64,000 nucleotides of DNA from Anaerolinea thermophila (GCF_020723905.1 NZ_DYHZ01000003.1:314509-378508); one strand, 5' to 3'; counted from the stretch's first letter, positions 26,561 through 35,916 are shown. Notes: a model not told the origin generated them from the letters alone. Numbers and translations are program-made.

Positions 26561-27877
26561 TTATCTGCGCCGACCCCCGCCAAGGATATCTGCCAGGTTA
26601 GCGCCAAACACTTCAGGACCAAGTTTGAATCCTGCTGCTTCAAGCCGCGGGGTAAAGAGAGGTCGAATGCCTGTGGGCTTCAATTCTCCCAAGACTTTCC
26701 CATCTGCTGAAATACCGGTTTGCTCAAACTTAAAAATATCGGTCATGACAATGGTATCACCTTCCATTCCCGCAACTTCAGTAATAGAGACCACTTTTCG
26801 GGTTCCGTCCTTAAGACGGGATACCTGAATGATCAGGTCAATGGCAGAGGCAATTTGTTCACGAATTACTCTAACGGGCAATTCCATCCCCGACATCAAA
26901 CACATTGTTTCAAGACGGGAAAGCGCATCGCGAGGAGTGTTTGCATGGAGTGTAGTCAATGAACCATCGTGTCCAGTATTCATTGCCTGTAACATATCCA
27001 GCGCTTCACCGCCGCGGCATTCTCCAACAATAATCCGATCAGGGCGCATTCTCAGGGCATTACGCACCAGATCACGAATGGTGACGGCGTTTTTACCCTC
27101 AGAGTTTGGTGGTTTTGTTTCCAGTCGCACCACGTGTTCCTGTTGGAGTTTCAATTCTGCGGCGTCTTCAATGGTAACAATGCGTTCATCTTCTGGAATG
27201 AAACCAGACAGAATGTTCAGCAGGGTGGTTTTTCCAGAACCGGTTCCGCCAGAGATGATGATGTTTAATCGGGCAATGACACATGCCCGAATAAAGTTTG
27301 CCATGTTCTCCGTGATGGACCCGTAATTGATAAGCTGTTGGATGGTGAGTTTGTCTTTTTGAAACTTGCGAATTGTGATTGTAGGACCGTCAATAGCACA
27401 AGGCGGAATCACAGCATTTACACGAGAACCATCCGGGAGGCGGGCGTCTACGGTGGGACTGTCTGCATCAATGCGACGCCCTAACGGTAGAACTATCTTC
27501 TCGATAAGCCGAATGACTGCCGCATCATTTTCAAAAGTGATATTTGTCTTTTGCAGTTTCCCTTTGCGTTCTATATAGACCAATTTAGGACCATTTACCA
27601 TGATTTCAGAGATTTCCGGGTCATCCAGAAGAGGTTGTAATGGACCAAACCCGAGTAAATCATCCAGAATATCATGAAATAATTGATCTCGAACGCTGTT
27701 AGGAAGTTGAAGCCGGGTCGTCTGGTAGGCTTGCATTAAAAGTTGACCAACTACTTTCCGGCGGTCTTCACCGGAAGGAGGTGGGTTGGATTCAAGTTCC
27801 CGAGAAACAACATTAATAAGATAATCTTTCAGTTTGGCAAGATCGGCTTGACGTGGTGATGCGCCTGGATTATTCAT
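26561..27877 (-). CDS. cpaF: CpaF/TadA-type secretion ATPase
   Basis: A 438-residue type II/IV secretion ATPase. It has an N-terminal helical region, the [15 protein letters not shown] block, Walker [15 protein letters not shown] (near 214), the Asp box, Walker [23 protein letters not shown] and the conserved His segments. CpaF drives assembly of tight-adherence (Flp) pili. The membrane partners TadB and TadC, prepilin and peptidase genes that normally follow are absent; the next genes are HTH, TPR and GNAT. It follows a response regulator and a small protein in what looks like one operon. Confidence 0.93.
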   Translation of the reverse strand: MNNPGASPRQADLAKLKDYLINVVSRELESNPPPSGEDRRKVVGQLLMQAYQTTRLQLPNSVRDQLFHDILDDLLGFGPLQPLLDDPEISEIMVNGPKLVYIERKGKLQKTNITFENDAAVIRLIEKIVLPLGRRIDADSPTVDARLPDGSRVNAVIPPCAIDGPTITIRKFQKDKLTIQQLINYGSITENMANFIRACVIARLNIIISGGTGSGKTTLLNILSGFIPEDERIVTIEDAAELKLQQEHVVRLETKPPNSEGKNAVTIRDLVRNALRMRPDRIIVGECRGGEALDMLQAMNTGHDGSLTTLHANTPRDALSRLETMCLMSGMELPVRVIREQIASAIDLIIQVSRLKDGTRKVVSITEVAGMEGDTIVMTDIFKFEQTGISADGKVLGELKPTGIRPLFTPRLEAAGFKLGPEVFGANLADILGGGRRR

Positions 27878-27888
27878 GGATTCTTCCT

Positions 27889-28176
27889 CTAAGCACTTTG
27901 TATCTCCTCATCTGGGATGATCCAGATGACGTGTTCTTTATTCAGAGTGAGGAAATTGCTTTTATACAACAAATTCCCCTGAGGGTCGAGAACGTTTGCT
28001 TCCGTTATCGCGATGAATTGAATGGAAGCATTCAACTCGTCAATAATCCGTTCGCTTGGACGTACATGGAGGGTACCGCGAATGGTATGCTGAGTGGTTT
28101 GCACAATAACCGGTACAGGTTTCTTAGAAATGACCTGTGTAAAAATTTTACCCTTTTCGTCGTATTGTGTCACCAT
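27889..28176 (-). CDS. small conserved-looking protein between regulator and CpaF
   Basis: A 95-residue soluble protein with no recognised motif. The middle (about 22-55) alternates like beta strands around VIVQTTQHTIRGTLHV, and the C-terminal part reads LYKSNFLTLNKEHVIWIIPD. It starts 2 bases after the response regulator stop and ends 11 bases before cpaF, so it is surely co-transcribed. It may be a small beta-barrel adaptor; that is speculation. Confidence 0.75.
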   Translation of the reverse strand: MVTQYDEKGKIFTQVISKKPVPVIVQTTQHTIRGTLHVRPSERIIDELNASIQFIAITEANVLDPQGNLLYKSNFLTLNKEHVIWIIPDEEIQSA

Positions 28177-28178
28177 GT

Positions 28179-28898
28179 TTATTTTCCTGTTTCAGAAGAT
28201 TCTTTTTCAATAGGGGGCATGAGATATCCAAGCCCAGAACGTGTCACAATGTGGATGGGGTTGTGAGGGTTATCCTCAAGTTTTTGCCGCAATCGAGCAA
28301 TACTTACCCATAAAATTTCCTTATCGTCTTTATATTGTGCTCCCCAGACAGCAGTAAGCAAATCCTCTGGTGAAAGCACCCTACCCATGTTATGAGCAAA
28401 CTGGATGAGCAGGCGGTATTCTGTAGCCGATAGAAAAACAGGTTTCTCATCTTTCCAGACTTCTGCTCTGGCAAAGTCAATTTTCAAATTGCCATGGATG
28501 AAATACCGGTTTTGGGTCACAGAGTCAGCGGTTTGAGCACGTCTGAGAACTGCTCGAACCCGCGCAATCAACTCTGTTGCAGAAAAGGGCTTTACCACAT
28601 AATCATCAGCGCCCACATTTAAGCCCTTCACGCGATCTTGTTCTTCTCCCTTGGCAGTGAGCATGATAATGGGAACGCTTGAAAATTGTCGGATTCGCTC
28701 GCAGGTCGAAAATCCATCCAGATGGGGCATCATGACATCCAGGATGACCAGATCGGGTTGGCGAGAAGATATAAATTCCAGGGCTTCTTCCCCGTTACTT
28801 GCCGTACTCACCAGATATCCAGCAGCTTCGAGGTTCACCCTGAGCAAATGCTGATATCTTGGCTCATCATCTACCACCAGAATATGAGGCGCTGCCAT
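28179..28898 (-). CDS. OmpR-type response regulator
   Basis: A 239-residue regulator: receiver domain (about 4-120) with the acidic pair in VVDDEPRY, the phospho-acceptor Asp in VILDVMMPHLDG near 53 and Lys in VVKPF; winged helix (about 140-228) with LSATEYRLLIQF and the VSIARLRQKLEDNP motif. ATG 28898 has GGAGG 7-8 bases upstream; longer readings run into the kinase gene. It is 2 bases downstream of the GAF histidine kinase, its likely partner. Confidence 0.93.
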   Translation of the reverse strand: MAAPHILVVDDEPRYQHLLRVNLEAAGYLVSTASNGEEALEFISSRQPDLVILDVMMPHLDGFSTCERIRQFSSVPIIMLTAKGEEQDRVKGLNVGADDYVVKPFSATELIARVRAVLRRAQTADSVTQNRYFIHGNLKIDFARAEVWKDEKPVFLSATEYRLLIQFAHNMGRVLSPEDLLTAVWGAQYKDDKEILWVSIARLRQKLEDNPHNPIHIVTRSGLGYLMPPIEKESSETGK

Positions 28899-28900
28899 TT

Positions 28901-30145
28901 TTAGACCTCCTCCGAAAGTTCGCCAAAATCCCCGTCTTTCGGTTGATAAATGGGCAATCGAATGATAAAGGTGGTCCCTTTTCCCGGGATGGAGTGCACC
29001 TGAATGTTCCCGTGGTGTGCCTGGATGATCTTTTTGCAAATAAATAACCCTAAGCCTGTACCGTGAACGTTAGGCGAAGTATCCGGATTCCTGAAAAAGC
29101 GCTCAAAGACATAAGGCAGGTAACGTTGCGGTATTCCAGGTCCGTGATCTTCTATGGTGAGAATTGCCTCTCCATCCTGTTCTTTTATTTTAACCCAAAC
29201 ATCTGACCCGGGAGCATATTTGATTGCGTTATTAAACAGGTTTTCCAATACCTGATTAATCCTTTTGGGGTCGGCTTCAATGGAAGGAAAATGGGGTTCC
29301 GTCTCAACATGTGCTGTAAATGAGGGGTGATGCATTTTGAGATGTTCAATGGTGGAGCGAACCAGAGAATCCAGCCGTACCGGTTGAAATACCATTTTCA
29401 GCGTTCCGCTTTGAAGGCGCGCAGAATCCAGAAGGTTTTCGATTAACTCTTGCAACCGATCCGTTTCCTGATCAATAATTCTTAAGAACTCTTGTTGAGT
29501 TTGCGCGTCCCACTCAGTATCTGACCGAAGTAATGTCGTGGTGTACCCTTTAATGAAACCCAATGGCGTTCGCAATTCATGGGTAATCGTTGAAATAAAA
29601 TCTTCTTGAACCCGATTTTCTTTGCTCTGGGTCTCCAAAATGTCATAGGCTTTTTGGAGGTTCTGGCGTTCTACCAGTAAACTGATCTGCTGGGCTATAA
29701 ATTGAGCAAGTTGAATGTAAGACTGGTTAAACGGTGGTCCCCCAAAACGGATCAGGACCAGTACTCCCAGTGTACGTTCTCCTGCCTGAAGTGGTATACC
29801 CAAAATATAAGGGCTCGCCAGACGATTGTCTCTGGACAGGGTGTCGGGTTCTACAATCTTGATTTCGGGCTGATCCATAATTTGATTGGCGATATTTTCA
29901 CCCCATGCGATATCCGCCTCTGCTGAGCGTCCTCTCCCAACTGCTCTTGCAAACATTACATCCAGGGTATGATGAAATGGATCTGCCAGATATACCGCAA
30001 GGTTATCGAAGATGAAAATGGATCGTAGAAGGGGGACAATCTGGTCTAATGCCGAATTCCAGTCTGTGCTTTGAGTGACAATTCGACTGATTTCGTATAG
30101 ATGACGTATTTCAACCGCTTGTGTGGTTGGATCCGGTGTGCCCAT
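28901..30145 (-). CDS. GAF-domain sensor histidine kinase
   Basis: A 414-residue soluble kinase with no membrane segment. A GAF domain (about 10-160) is followed by a short coiled coil, the dimerisation domain with the phospho-accepting His in TITHELRTPLGFIKGY (near 190), and an ATPase domain with N-box NLFNNAIKYAP, G1 box DHGPGIP and G2 box GTGLGLFICKKI. It likely senses a cytoplasmic ligand and phosphorylates the response regulator encoded 2 bases downstream. It is separated from the second kinase upstream by 37 bases. Confidence 0.93.
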   Translation of the reverse strand: MGTPDPTTQAVEIRHLYEISRIVTQSTDWNSALDQIVPLLRSIFIFDNLAVYLADPFHHTLDVMFARAVGRGRSAEADIAWGENIANQIMDQPEIKIVEPDTLSRDNRLASPYILGIPLQAGERTLGVLVLIRFGGPPFNQSYIQLAQFIAQQISLLVERQNLQKAYDILETQSKENRVQEDFISTITHELRTPLGFIKGYTTTLLRSDTEWDAQTQQEFLRIIDQETDRLQELIENLLDSARLQSGTLKMVFQPVRLDSLVRSTIEHLKMHHPSFTAHVETEPHFPSIEADPKRINQVLENLFNNAIKYAPGSDVWVKIKEQDGEAILTIEDHGPGIPQRYLPYVFERFFRNPDTSPNVHGTGLGLFICKKIIQAHHGNIQVHSIPGKGTTFIIRLPIYQPKDGDFGELSEEV

Positions 30146-30182
30146 TTCTAAATAAACTCCCCACTAAAGTTCTTACTCATTC

Positions 30183-31202
30183 TTATGCAGAGACTATTCT
30201 CAAAGCAAATGAAAATGTACTCCCCTTATTTTCTTCAGAATGGACATGAATGACCGAACCGTGTGCTTCGATGATTCGGCGTGCCAGGGCAAGCCCTAAC
30301 CCGGTTCCGCCTGCTTTTCGAGTGGAACTTCCATCTAATTGTACAAAAGGCTCAAAGATTTGTTCGATACGATTGGCAGGAATGCCGATGCCGGTATCAG
30401 ACACCTGAATTTTCAAGAAACCTTCATCTCGCTCAGTAGAAAGAGAGATCGTTCCCAGAGGAGGGGTGAACTTGATGGCATTATCGATCAGTTGCATTAA
30501 CACCCAGGAAACTTTTTCTTGATCAGCGGCAATCATTAAGGCATTGTCTGGTGGATCAAGATGAAATTGAACCTGCCGTTCAATTGCTTTATGAGAATTC
30601 CGCTGATAAACCGAGGAAAGTAATTCAAAGGCGTTGACAGGACGGATATTCAGATAAATTTGATTCTTTTCACTCACTGAGAAGAGAATCAGATCCTCAA
30701 TCAATTGCGCTAATCGTTCTGAGGAACGTTGAATTACCTCAAGAGCAGCCCGTTGTTGGGAGTTTAAGGGACCCAAATCGCCAGCAAGAAGTAAATCCAG
30801 GTAACCGGTTAAGTGGGTGAGTGGAGTTCGTAATTCGTGAGAGATATTTGCAACCAGGTTGGATTTTAGTTCATTTAAAGAGTGGAGTTGTTCGAGGGCT
30901 TTTTCTAATTCAGCCGTACGTTCCTTGACCCGTTGTTCCAGTTTTTGATTGGCTTCTTGTAAAGCATTCTGGTATTGAAGGATTTGTTCCGCAATTGCGC
31001 GGTCTAAATTTTCCTGGGTGATAAACCCTTTTTGAACGAGAATTTTCCCTAAAAGTGGCGATTTTTCCTGCCGATTCCTGAGCCTTTCTTGTTCCTGAAG
31101 TGCCAGCGTCAATTGTTCATGGGTAATCAAACCTTTTTCGACCAGATAATCACCCATTTTAGGAACCAGCAATTCAAGGGAAAGCGGCGAGGTGTTTTTC
31201 AT
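30183..31202 (-). CDS. histidine kinase with tandem MshEN-like N-terminal motifs
   Basis: A 339-residue soluble kinase. Residues 15-38 and 50-73 are two copies of the pattern (M/L)G-x2-LV-x2-G-x-IT-x3-L-x2-A(L/I)-x2-Q, which matches the c-di-GMP-binding MshEN motif of GspE/PilB-type ATPases. The spacer of about 11 residues is longer than the usual 5. A coiled coil follows (about 74-112), then the H-box with His122 (SHELRTPL), and an ATPase domain with DNAIKF, DTGIGIP and GTGLGLALARRI. It likely responds to c-di-GMP and is co-oriented with a second kinase, a regulator and cpaF. Confidence 0.9.
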   Translation of the reverse strand: MKNTSPLSLELLVPKMGDYLVEKGLITHEQLTLALQEQERLRNRQEKSPLLGKILVQKGFITQENLDRAIAEQILQYQNALQEANQKLEQRVKERTAELEKALEQLHSLNELKSNLVANISHELRTPLTHLTGYLDLLLAGDLGPLNSQQRAALEVIQRSSERLAQLIEDLILFSVSEKNQIYLNIRPVNAFELLSSVYQRNSHKAIERQVQFHLDPPDNALMIAADQEKVSWVLMQLIDNAIKFTPPLGTISLSTERDEGFLKIQVSDTGIGIPANRIEQIFEPFVQLDGSSTRKAGGTGLGLALARRIIEAHGSVIHVHSEENKGSTFSFALRIVSA

Positions 31203-31205
31203 GAT

Positions 31206-32789
31206 TTAACTCCACCATACCCATTCTCCCCCCACCATAGTGGCTACTGGAAGGAGTGAAGGCAGTTTATCGGGAGGAATTTCCAACGGAGACTCAGGAA
31301 GAACAATTAGATCTGCCAGGAAGCCTTTCTCCAGTTTTCCCAGTTCTTGTTCTCGAACCGCAGCGTAAGCAGGGGATATGGTAAATCCGGCAAGCGCATC
31401 TTGTACGGAAATCCGTTGCTCTGGATGCCAGCCCTCAATTCCAGGAAACCCGTTTAATTTTCGGCGGGTAACTGCGGCGTAAACTCCCAGCCATGGATTG
31501 GGACTCTCAACCGGAGCATCGGATCCAAATACCAGTTTTGCCCCGTAATCCTGAAGCGATTTATAGGCATATGAAGTCTGGCTTCTTGTTCCCCAGTAAA
31601 TATCCGCCATTTCCATATCCGAAATAGCGTGTACAGGCTGAACCGAAGCCAGAATCTGGTGTCTGTCAAATAGTGGAAAATCTTCTATATTAAGGCACTG
31701 CACGTGCTCAATTCGATGCCGCAAGGGGAGGATTTTTTGTTCTTTCTCGAATGCCCTAACCTGTGCCAATCCAAGCAAAACTTCATGATTGGCACGGTCT
31801 CCAATGGCATGGATCGCAAGACTGAGCCCATGTTGGACGGCTTCCCTCCCGTATTCAACAACATCTTCATGATCCAGGAAGAGGATGCCTGTGTTTTGGG
31901 GTTCGTTTTCGTAGGGTTGAAACATTGCTGCAGTATGGGGGCCCAGTGCACCATCTGCAAATAACTTCACCGAACCAATTCTCAGGTAGGATGAACCAAA
32001 CCCACTGCGTAACCCCAGCCGGATCGCATCGGGAAGGTTTTCTAGCGGAATGCTTTTCAGTACCCGTATTTTGAGGGTGTTTGACTGGTCAAGGATTTGA
32101 AGAGCAGAAAAACAACGGGACTGGTCAAAATCATGTACACCGGTAATGCCCATTTTCCATAAATTTTTCTGGGCTTCCTGAATGGCTTCGGCAACTTCCT
32201 GTGGAGTTGGGGCAGGCAGAACACGTTCTACCAGTTGCATGGCAGATTCAAACAAGATGCCAGTTGGCCTTCCCTGTGGATCGCGTTGAATTTTTCCTCC
32301 GGGTGGGTCGGAAGTGGTTTTATCTATACCGGCGAGTACCAGGGCTTGTGAATTTGCCCAGGCAGCATGCAAAGACTTAGCAGTCAGATAAACTGGATTT
32401 TGAGGACTGACGGCATCCAGTAAAGTATTATTTCCGAAGCCTTCGCTCCATAGATTTTGATTCCACCCATGTCCCCGTACCCATTTTCCGGGCGGTGTCT
32501 TTTCTATCCTTGCCTTTACCCGTTGAAGACATTCCTGTAGCGTTTGGGTTTCACAATCTACCCGTTGAAGCGAGAGTGCATACTGTTCTAAATGAAGATG
32601 CGCGTCCGTCAACCCTGGGAAAATGCAGGCTCCCTGCATGTCCTCACAAAGTGCTGTTTTCCCGTATAGCAAAAGTAAATCCTCGTCCGAACCAACAGCA
32701 AGAACACGATCATCTTGAATGGCAATGGCTGTGCCGGCTTTGACATAGGGTGAGGAATATACCTGCGCATGGTACAGAACGCGAATCAT
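31206..32789 (-). CDS. amidohydrolase family 3 (YtcJ-like)
   Basis: A 527-residue metal-dependent amidohydrolase. The first metal motif is DAHLHLE (near 62-68); a conserved HAIGDRAN block, the RIEHVQ segment and the FGSDAPVESPNPW motif complete the family signature. Such enzymes hydrolyse N-acyl or cyclic amide bonds; the substrate is unknown and the family is often over-annotated. It has no signal peptide. It overlaps parB by 4 bases, an unusual partnership that more likely reflects operon packing than a chromosome role. Confidence 0.9.
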   Translation of the reverse strand: MIRVLYHAQVYSSPYVKAGTAIAIQDDRVLAVGSDEDLLLLYGKTALCEDMQGACIFPGLTDAHLHLEQYALSLQRVDCETQTLQECLQRVKARIEKTPPGKWVRGHGWNQNLWSEGFGNNTLLDAVSPQNPVYLTAKSLHAAWANSQALVLAGIDKTTSDPPGGKIQRDPQGRPTGILFESAMQLVERVLPAPTPQEVAEAIQEAQKNLWKMGITGVHDFDQSRCFSALQILDQSNTLKIRVLKSIPLENLPDAIRLGLRSGFGSSYLRIGSVKLFADGALGPHTAAMFQPYENEPQNTGILFLDHEDVVEYGREAVQHGLSLAIHAIGDRANHEVLLGLAQVRAFEKEQKILPLRHRIEHVQCLNIEDFPLFDRHQILASVQPVHAISDMEMADIYWGTRSQTSYAYKSLQDYGAKLVFGSDAPVESPNPWLGVYAAVTRRKLNGFPGIEGWHPEQRISVQDALAGFTISPAYAAVREQELGKLEKGFLADLIVLPESPLEIPPDKLPSLLPVATMVGGEWVWWS

Positions 32790-33640
32790 GGATGCCCCAG
32801 GAATTGATTTAATAAATGATCAAATTCTTCTTCTGAATAGTAGTAGATTACAATCGAGCCGCCTTTTTGTCCATGGCGAATGGAGACCTTTGTGCCAAAG
32901 CGTGTGCGAAGTTGTTCTTCATATTCCTGAATTTCTGGAGATGGACCGCGCTTGTGCTGTTTTAGTGGGCGTTCACCAGACATCTTGCGCACCAATTCTT
33001 CCGTTTGGCGTACTGTTAATCCTTGCTCGCGAATAACTTTCAGGACTGTGTTTTGTGCGGTTTCGGTGTGTAATCCAAGTAACGCCCGGGCATGCCCTTC
33101 GCTTATTTCTCCATTTTGCAAGGCTTTTTTGGCTTCCTCAGAAAGGTTAAGAAGCCGCAAAGTATTGCTCACTGCCTCGCGGCTTTTTCCTACCCGGATA
33201 GCAATATCTTCATGCCTCAAGCCGAATTCTTCCACCAACTGTTGATAGGCTTCTGCTGTTTCAAGAGGTGAAAGGTCTTCTCTCTGCAGGTTTTCAATCA
33301 GGGCCAGTTCAAGGCGTTCTTGTTCACTCACCGGGCGGATGATGGCGGGTATCATTTCTAACCCGGCCAGTTTAGCGGCTCGCAAACGTCTTTCTCCCGC
33401 CACAAGGTAATACTCATCCTTTCCGGGTTCTGTGGTGACCAGAACCGGCTGTAATACACCATGCTCTCGAATCGATTCAGCCAGTTCTTGTAAATTGGCT
33501 TCGTTTATTTCCGTGCGTGGTTGACGAGGGTTCGGTTTGATTTGATCAACAGGCAGGGAAATCACCCCGCTTTCATTCTGGGAAGATTCTCCGGGGATTA
33601 ATGCGCCTAAACCTTTTCCCAAGCCACCTTTGCGTGCCAT
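32786..33640 (-). CDS. parB: ParB/Spo0J chromosome-partitioning protein
   Basis: A 284-residue ParB. The N-terminal GLGKGLGAL start, the CTPase box with VAGERRLRAAKLAG, LIENLQREDLSPLETAEAYQ and the HTH region around IAIRVGKSREAVSNTLRLL are all present, with a C-terminal dimerisation domain. It loads on parS and, with ParA, moves and organises the origin region. ATG 33640 has AAGGTG nearby; an in-frame GTG two codons upstream is also possible. I saw no copy of the 16-base parS consensus in the window. Confidence 0.95.
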   Translation of the reverse strand: MARKGGLGKGLGALIPGESSQNESGVISLPVDQIKPNPRQPRTEINEANLQELAESIREHGVLQPVLVTTEPGKDEYYLVAGERRLRAAKLAGLEMIPAIIRPVSEQERLELALIENLQREDLSPLETAEAYQQLVEEFGLRHEDIAIRVGKSREAVSNTLRLLNLSEEAKKALQNGEISEGHARALLGLHTETAQNTVLKVIREQGLTVRQTEELVRKMSGERPLKQHKRGPSPEIQEYEEQLRTRFGTKVSIRHGQKGGSIVIYYYSEEEFDHLLNQFLGHP

Positions 33641-33651
33641 GATCACCTTTC

Positions 33652-34440
33652 TTATGTCAGTTCAGGAATGTGAATGCCATCTAAAGCCAGTAACTCTTTG
33701 GCAAGAGATTGATAGGCTTGTGCCGCATGAGACTCTGGTGCATATACAGAAATGGGTTTCCCGAACGAGGGCGCTTCTGCCAGACGCACACTTCGGGGAA
33801 TGATTGTTTGAAAAACTTTATCAGGAAAGTATTTTCTTACCTCTGCAACAACATCGGTAGCCAGTCGTGTGCGCCCATCAAACATGGTCAGGATGACACC
33901 GCGAATTTGCAAATCAGGGAACAAAGAATTTTTAACTCTGTGGATGGTCTGGGTGAGTTGTCCCAATCCTTCCAGAGCAAGGTATTCACATTGCACAGGG
34001 ATCAACACCCCGTGAGATGCGGCTACCAACCCATTTATGGTCAACAGACCAAGGGAGGGAGGGCAATCAATCAGAATGTAATCATATCGATCCACTGCGG
34101 GAGCAAGCACCTCTTTCAGCCGGTGTTCCCGAGCGGGGATATCTACCAGTTCCACCTCTGCGCCGGCTAACGCTGGAGACGAGGGCAACAGCGAAATTTT
34201 ATAACGAGGGTTATGCAGAATGTGTGGGGTGATGGGCATCTTTCCAATCAATACTTCATATGTGCCCCCACGAATACTGTTTTTATCCACGCCCAGAGAA
34301 GAGGTGGCATTGGCTTGAGGGTCAAGGTCTATCAGAAGGACACGCTGTCCATAATATCCCAGATAGGCTCCAAGGTTAATGGCAGAGGTGGTTTTTCCCA
34401 CTCCGCCTTTCTGATTGACCAGTGTGTAAATTCTCGCCAT
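33652..34440 (-). CDS. parA: ParA/Soj chromosome-partitioning ATPase
   Basis: A 262-residue deviant Walker ATPase: NQKGGVGKTTSAINLG (Walker A with signature Lys, near 9-24), LLIDLDPQANATSS and IDCPPSLGLLT are conserved. It forms the gradient that pulls ParB-parS complexes. It lies 11 bases before parB and 11 after the PfkB kinase gene. No gid or jag gene, the usual origin-proximal neighbours, is adjacent, so the location relative to the origin cannot be told. Confidence 0.96.
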   Translation of the reverse strand: MARIYTLVNQKGGVGKTTSAINLGAYLGYYGQRVLLIDLDPQANATSSLGVDKNSIRGGTYEVLIGKMPITPHILHNPRYKISLLPSSPALAGAEVELVDIPAREHRLKEVLAPAVDRYDYILIDCPPSLGLLTINGLVAASHGVLIPVQCEYLALEGLGQLTQTIHRVKNSLFPDLQIRGVILTMFDGRTRLATDVVAEVRKYFPDKVFQTIIPRSVRLAEAPSFGKPISVYAPESHAAQAYQSLAKELLALDGIHIPELT

Positions 34441-34451
34441 AACCCTCTACC

Positions 34452-35300
34452 TTAAACAATTTCTGTGAGACAGAGTTGAATTTCCTGAGCAGTTGGAATG
34501 CCATCCAATCCCGGCCTTGTCACACTGTAAGCCGCCAGTTGAGTGGCGAATCGACCTGCTTCCCAGGGATCCCTGGTGGTATAAAGGCGGATAAAGAAAG
34601 CCGCGGCAAAAATGTCCCCTGCACCGGTAGGATCAATTTCTTTCATCTTGGGCGGGGTAAACCGTCTTACATCGCCGTTCCAGTAAATTCGCGCCCCTTG
34701 AGCACCTTCTGTAACAGCCAGAATTCGGATGTGAGAAGCAAATTCTTCAATGTATGATTCATCCCCACGGACATCTTCTATGCTGAGCACCGCTGCGGTG
34801 GCTTGCTCCAGAACATAGCCTGCTTCAAGCCAATCAGTGAACTGAACATTTCCGTTTTTGTCCCATGCTCTGAGCCATCCCTGTGGAGTCAGGCCAATGA
34901 GAGCGTTAGGAAATGCTCTCACCAGACCTGGATCCACTTCATTGGCTACTGGACCAAGATGCACAATGGGTGCAGAACGCCAGGTCTCGGGAATTAATGA
35001 AAGCCCCAGCCCTGGTGCTCTTTGATGAATTTTCTGAATGCGACCTTGAGGGGTTTGAATGTTTTCAAATGTGGTGGTTTCTGGGGAGTTCAACCCGACT
35101 ACCGTGTATTGAGATAACCGGGGAACGTCAAAGCAAGAATCACAGGCCGTGACCACACCTACTCTTAACCCCAGGGCTCTTGCGGTGAGTCCTGAATAAG
35201 TGGCAGTTCCACCAACTCGCGGACCTTCTGGAGTAAGATCTCGAGTGACATGGCCAATCAGTAAATAATCAATTGGTTCTATGGAGGGTAAGGATAACAT
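34452..35300 (-). CDS. PfkB-family carbohydrate/nucleoside kinase
   Basis: A 282-residue ribokinase-fold enzyme. The N-terminal GGTATYSGLTARALG block and the C-terminal anion hole DPTGAGDIFAAAFF (catalytic Asp in GAGD, near 220) are typical. The chain is shorter than classical ribokinases and lacks a clear substrate signature, so it could act on a sugar, inositol or nucleoside. A TATAAT lies 6 bases before the ATG, so its mRNA may be leaderless. It precedes parAB but need not be functionally tied to them. Confidence 0.87.
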   Translation of the reverse strand: MLSLPSIEPIDYLLIGHVTRDLTPEGPRVGGTATYSGLTARALGLRVGVVTACDSCFDVPRLSQYTVVGLNSPETTTFENIQTPQGRIQKIHQRAPGLGLSLIPETWRSAPIVHLGPVANEVDPGLVRAFPNALIGLTPQGWLRAWDKNGNVQFTDWLEAGYVLEQATAAVLSIEDVRGDESYIEEFASHIRILAVTEGAQGARIYWNGDVRRFTPPKMKEIDPTGAGDIFAAAFFIRLYTTRDPWEAGRFATQLAAYSVTRPGLDGIPTAQEIQLCLTEIV

Positions 35301-35306
35301 ATAAAA

Positions 35307-35312
35307 ATTATA
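35307..35312 (-). promoter_or_regulatory. -10 box for a leaderless pfkB-family transcript
   Basis: On the minus strand TATAAT (35312-35307) ends 6 bases before the ATG at 35300, so transcription would begin at or next to the start codon. It lies inside the end of the zinc-ribbon gene. No ribosome site precedes the ATG. Confidence 0.5.
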
Positions 35313-35859
35313 CTTGATCTGGATCTTCGGGAGAGGAAACAGACTCGGTTGAGGATTTTATCTCTGTTTCCATGACGAGGTTTCTCATTGCATCGTCAAT
35401 GGAGAGGGTTTCTCGACGCATACCTGGGGCAGGTGTCCCACAGTAAGGACATAAATTCCATGACAGTTCAATGGCTTTCCCACACTGGTGGCAGGTTTTC
35501 TTTAAACGGGTATAGCATGCCGGGCATACAACCCAGTCTTCTTTCACTTTTCTCCCACATCCGGGACACAAAAGGCTTTCCTCAATGGTCTGTAACAGCG
35601 CTTCTTCTTCAAGTGATTGCTGGAATTCCTCTTCCAGTGTTCTTGGAGGACGCAGAATGAAGTAAATTAACATCCCCGGAAGGAATAGAATTGCTACAAC
35701 CAGTACAGCCAGGATATGGACCAGCGTATCCCGGGTTCGTCGTCGAATATCCCTGAAAACCCAGAAAATCAGACTCAGCCAGAGGGCAGCGAGGAATGCG
35801 GCAGTGAACCCTACTGAAATTAAGAGAAAATTCGATAGAAACGTTGGGTCAACAGTCAT
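35308..35859 (-). CDS. membrane protein with double zinc ribbon
   Basis: A 183-residue protein. Two hydrophobic helices (about 8-33 and 45-70) form a hairpin anchor; a cytoplasmic tail follows with an acidic linker and two zinc ribbons: CPGCGRK...CPACYTR (about 98-118) and CHQCGKA...CPYCGTP (about 123-145). The layout resembles other uncharacterised double-zinc-ribbon membrane proteins of Chloroflexota. Function unknown. It heads the leftward block, with an extended -10 promoter at 35876-35884 and an AAGGAG ribosome site. Confidence 0.85.
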   Translation of the reverse strand: MTVDPTFLSNFLLISVGFTAAFLAALWLSLIFWVFRDIRRRTRDTLVHILAVLVVAILFLPGMLIYFILRPPRTLEEEFQQSLEEEALLQTIEESLLCPGCGRKVKEDWVVCPACYTRLKKTCHQCGKAIELSWNLCPYCGTPAPGMRRETLSIDDAMRNLVMETEIKSSTESVSSPEDPDQV

Positions 35860-35875
35860 GATTTGCTCCTTGGAA

Positions 35876-35884
35876 ATTATAGCA
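35876..35884 (-). promoter_or_regulatory. extended -10 promoter of the zinc-ribbon gene
   Basis: On the minus strand TGC-TATAAT (35884-35876) is an extended -10, about 17 bases before the ATG and its AAGGAG site. It is back-to-back with the radC promoter. Confidence 0.5.
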
Positions 35885-35916
35885 TGGTTACCTGAAGGGG
35901 TTTAACAGAATTTGGC

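Noticed and set aside
31206-34440. A parS site near parAB
   Set aside because: I looked for the 16-base TGTTTCACGTGAAACA palindrome and close variants by eye; only isolated CACGTG hexamers such as the one in cpaF were found.
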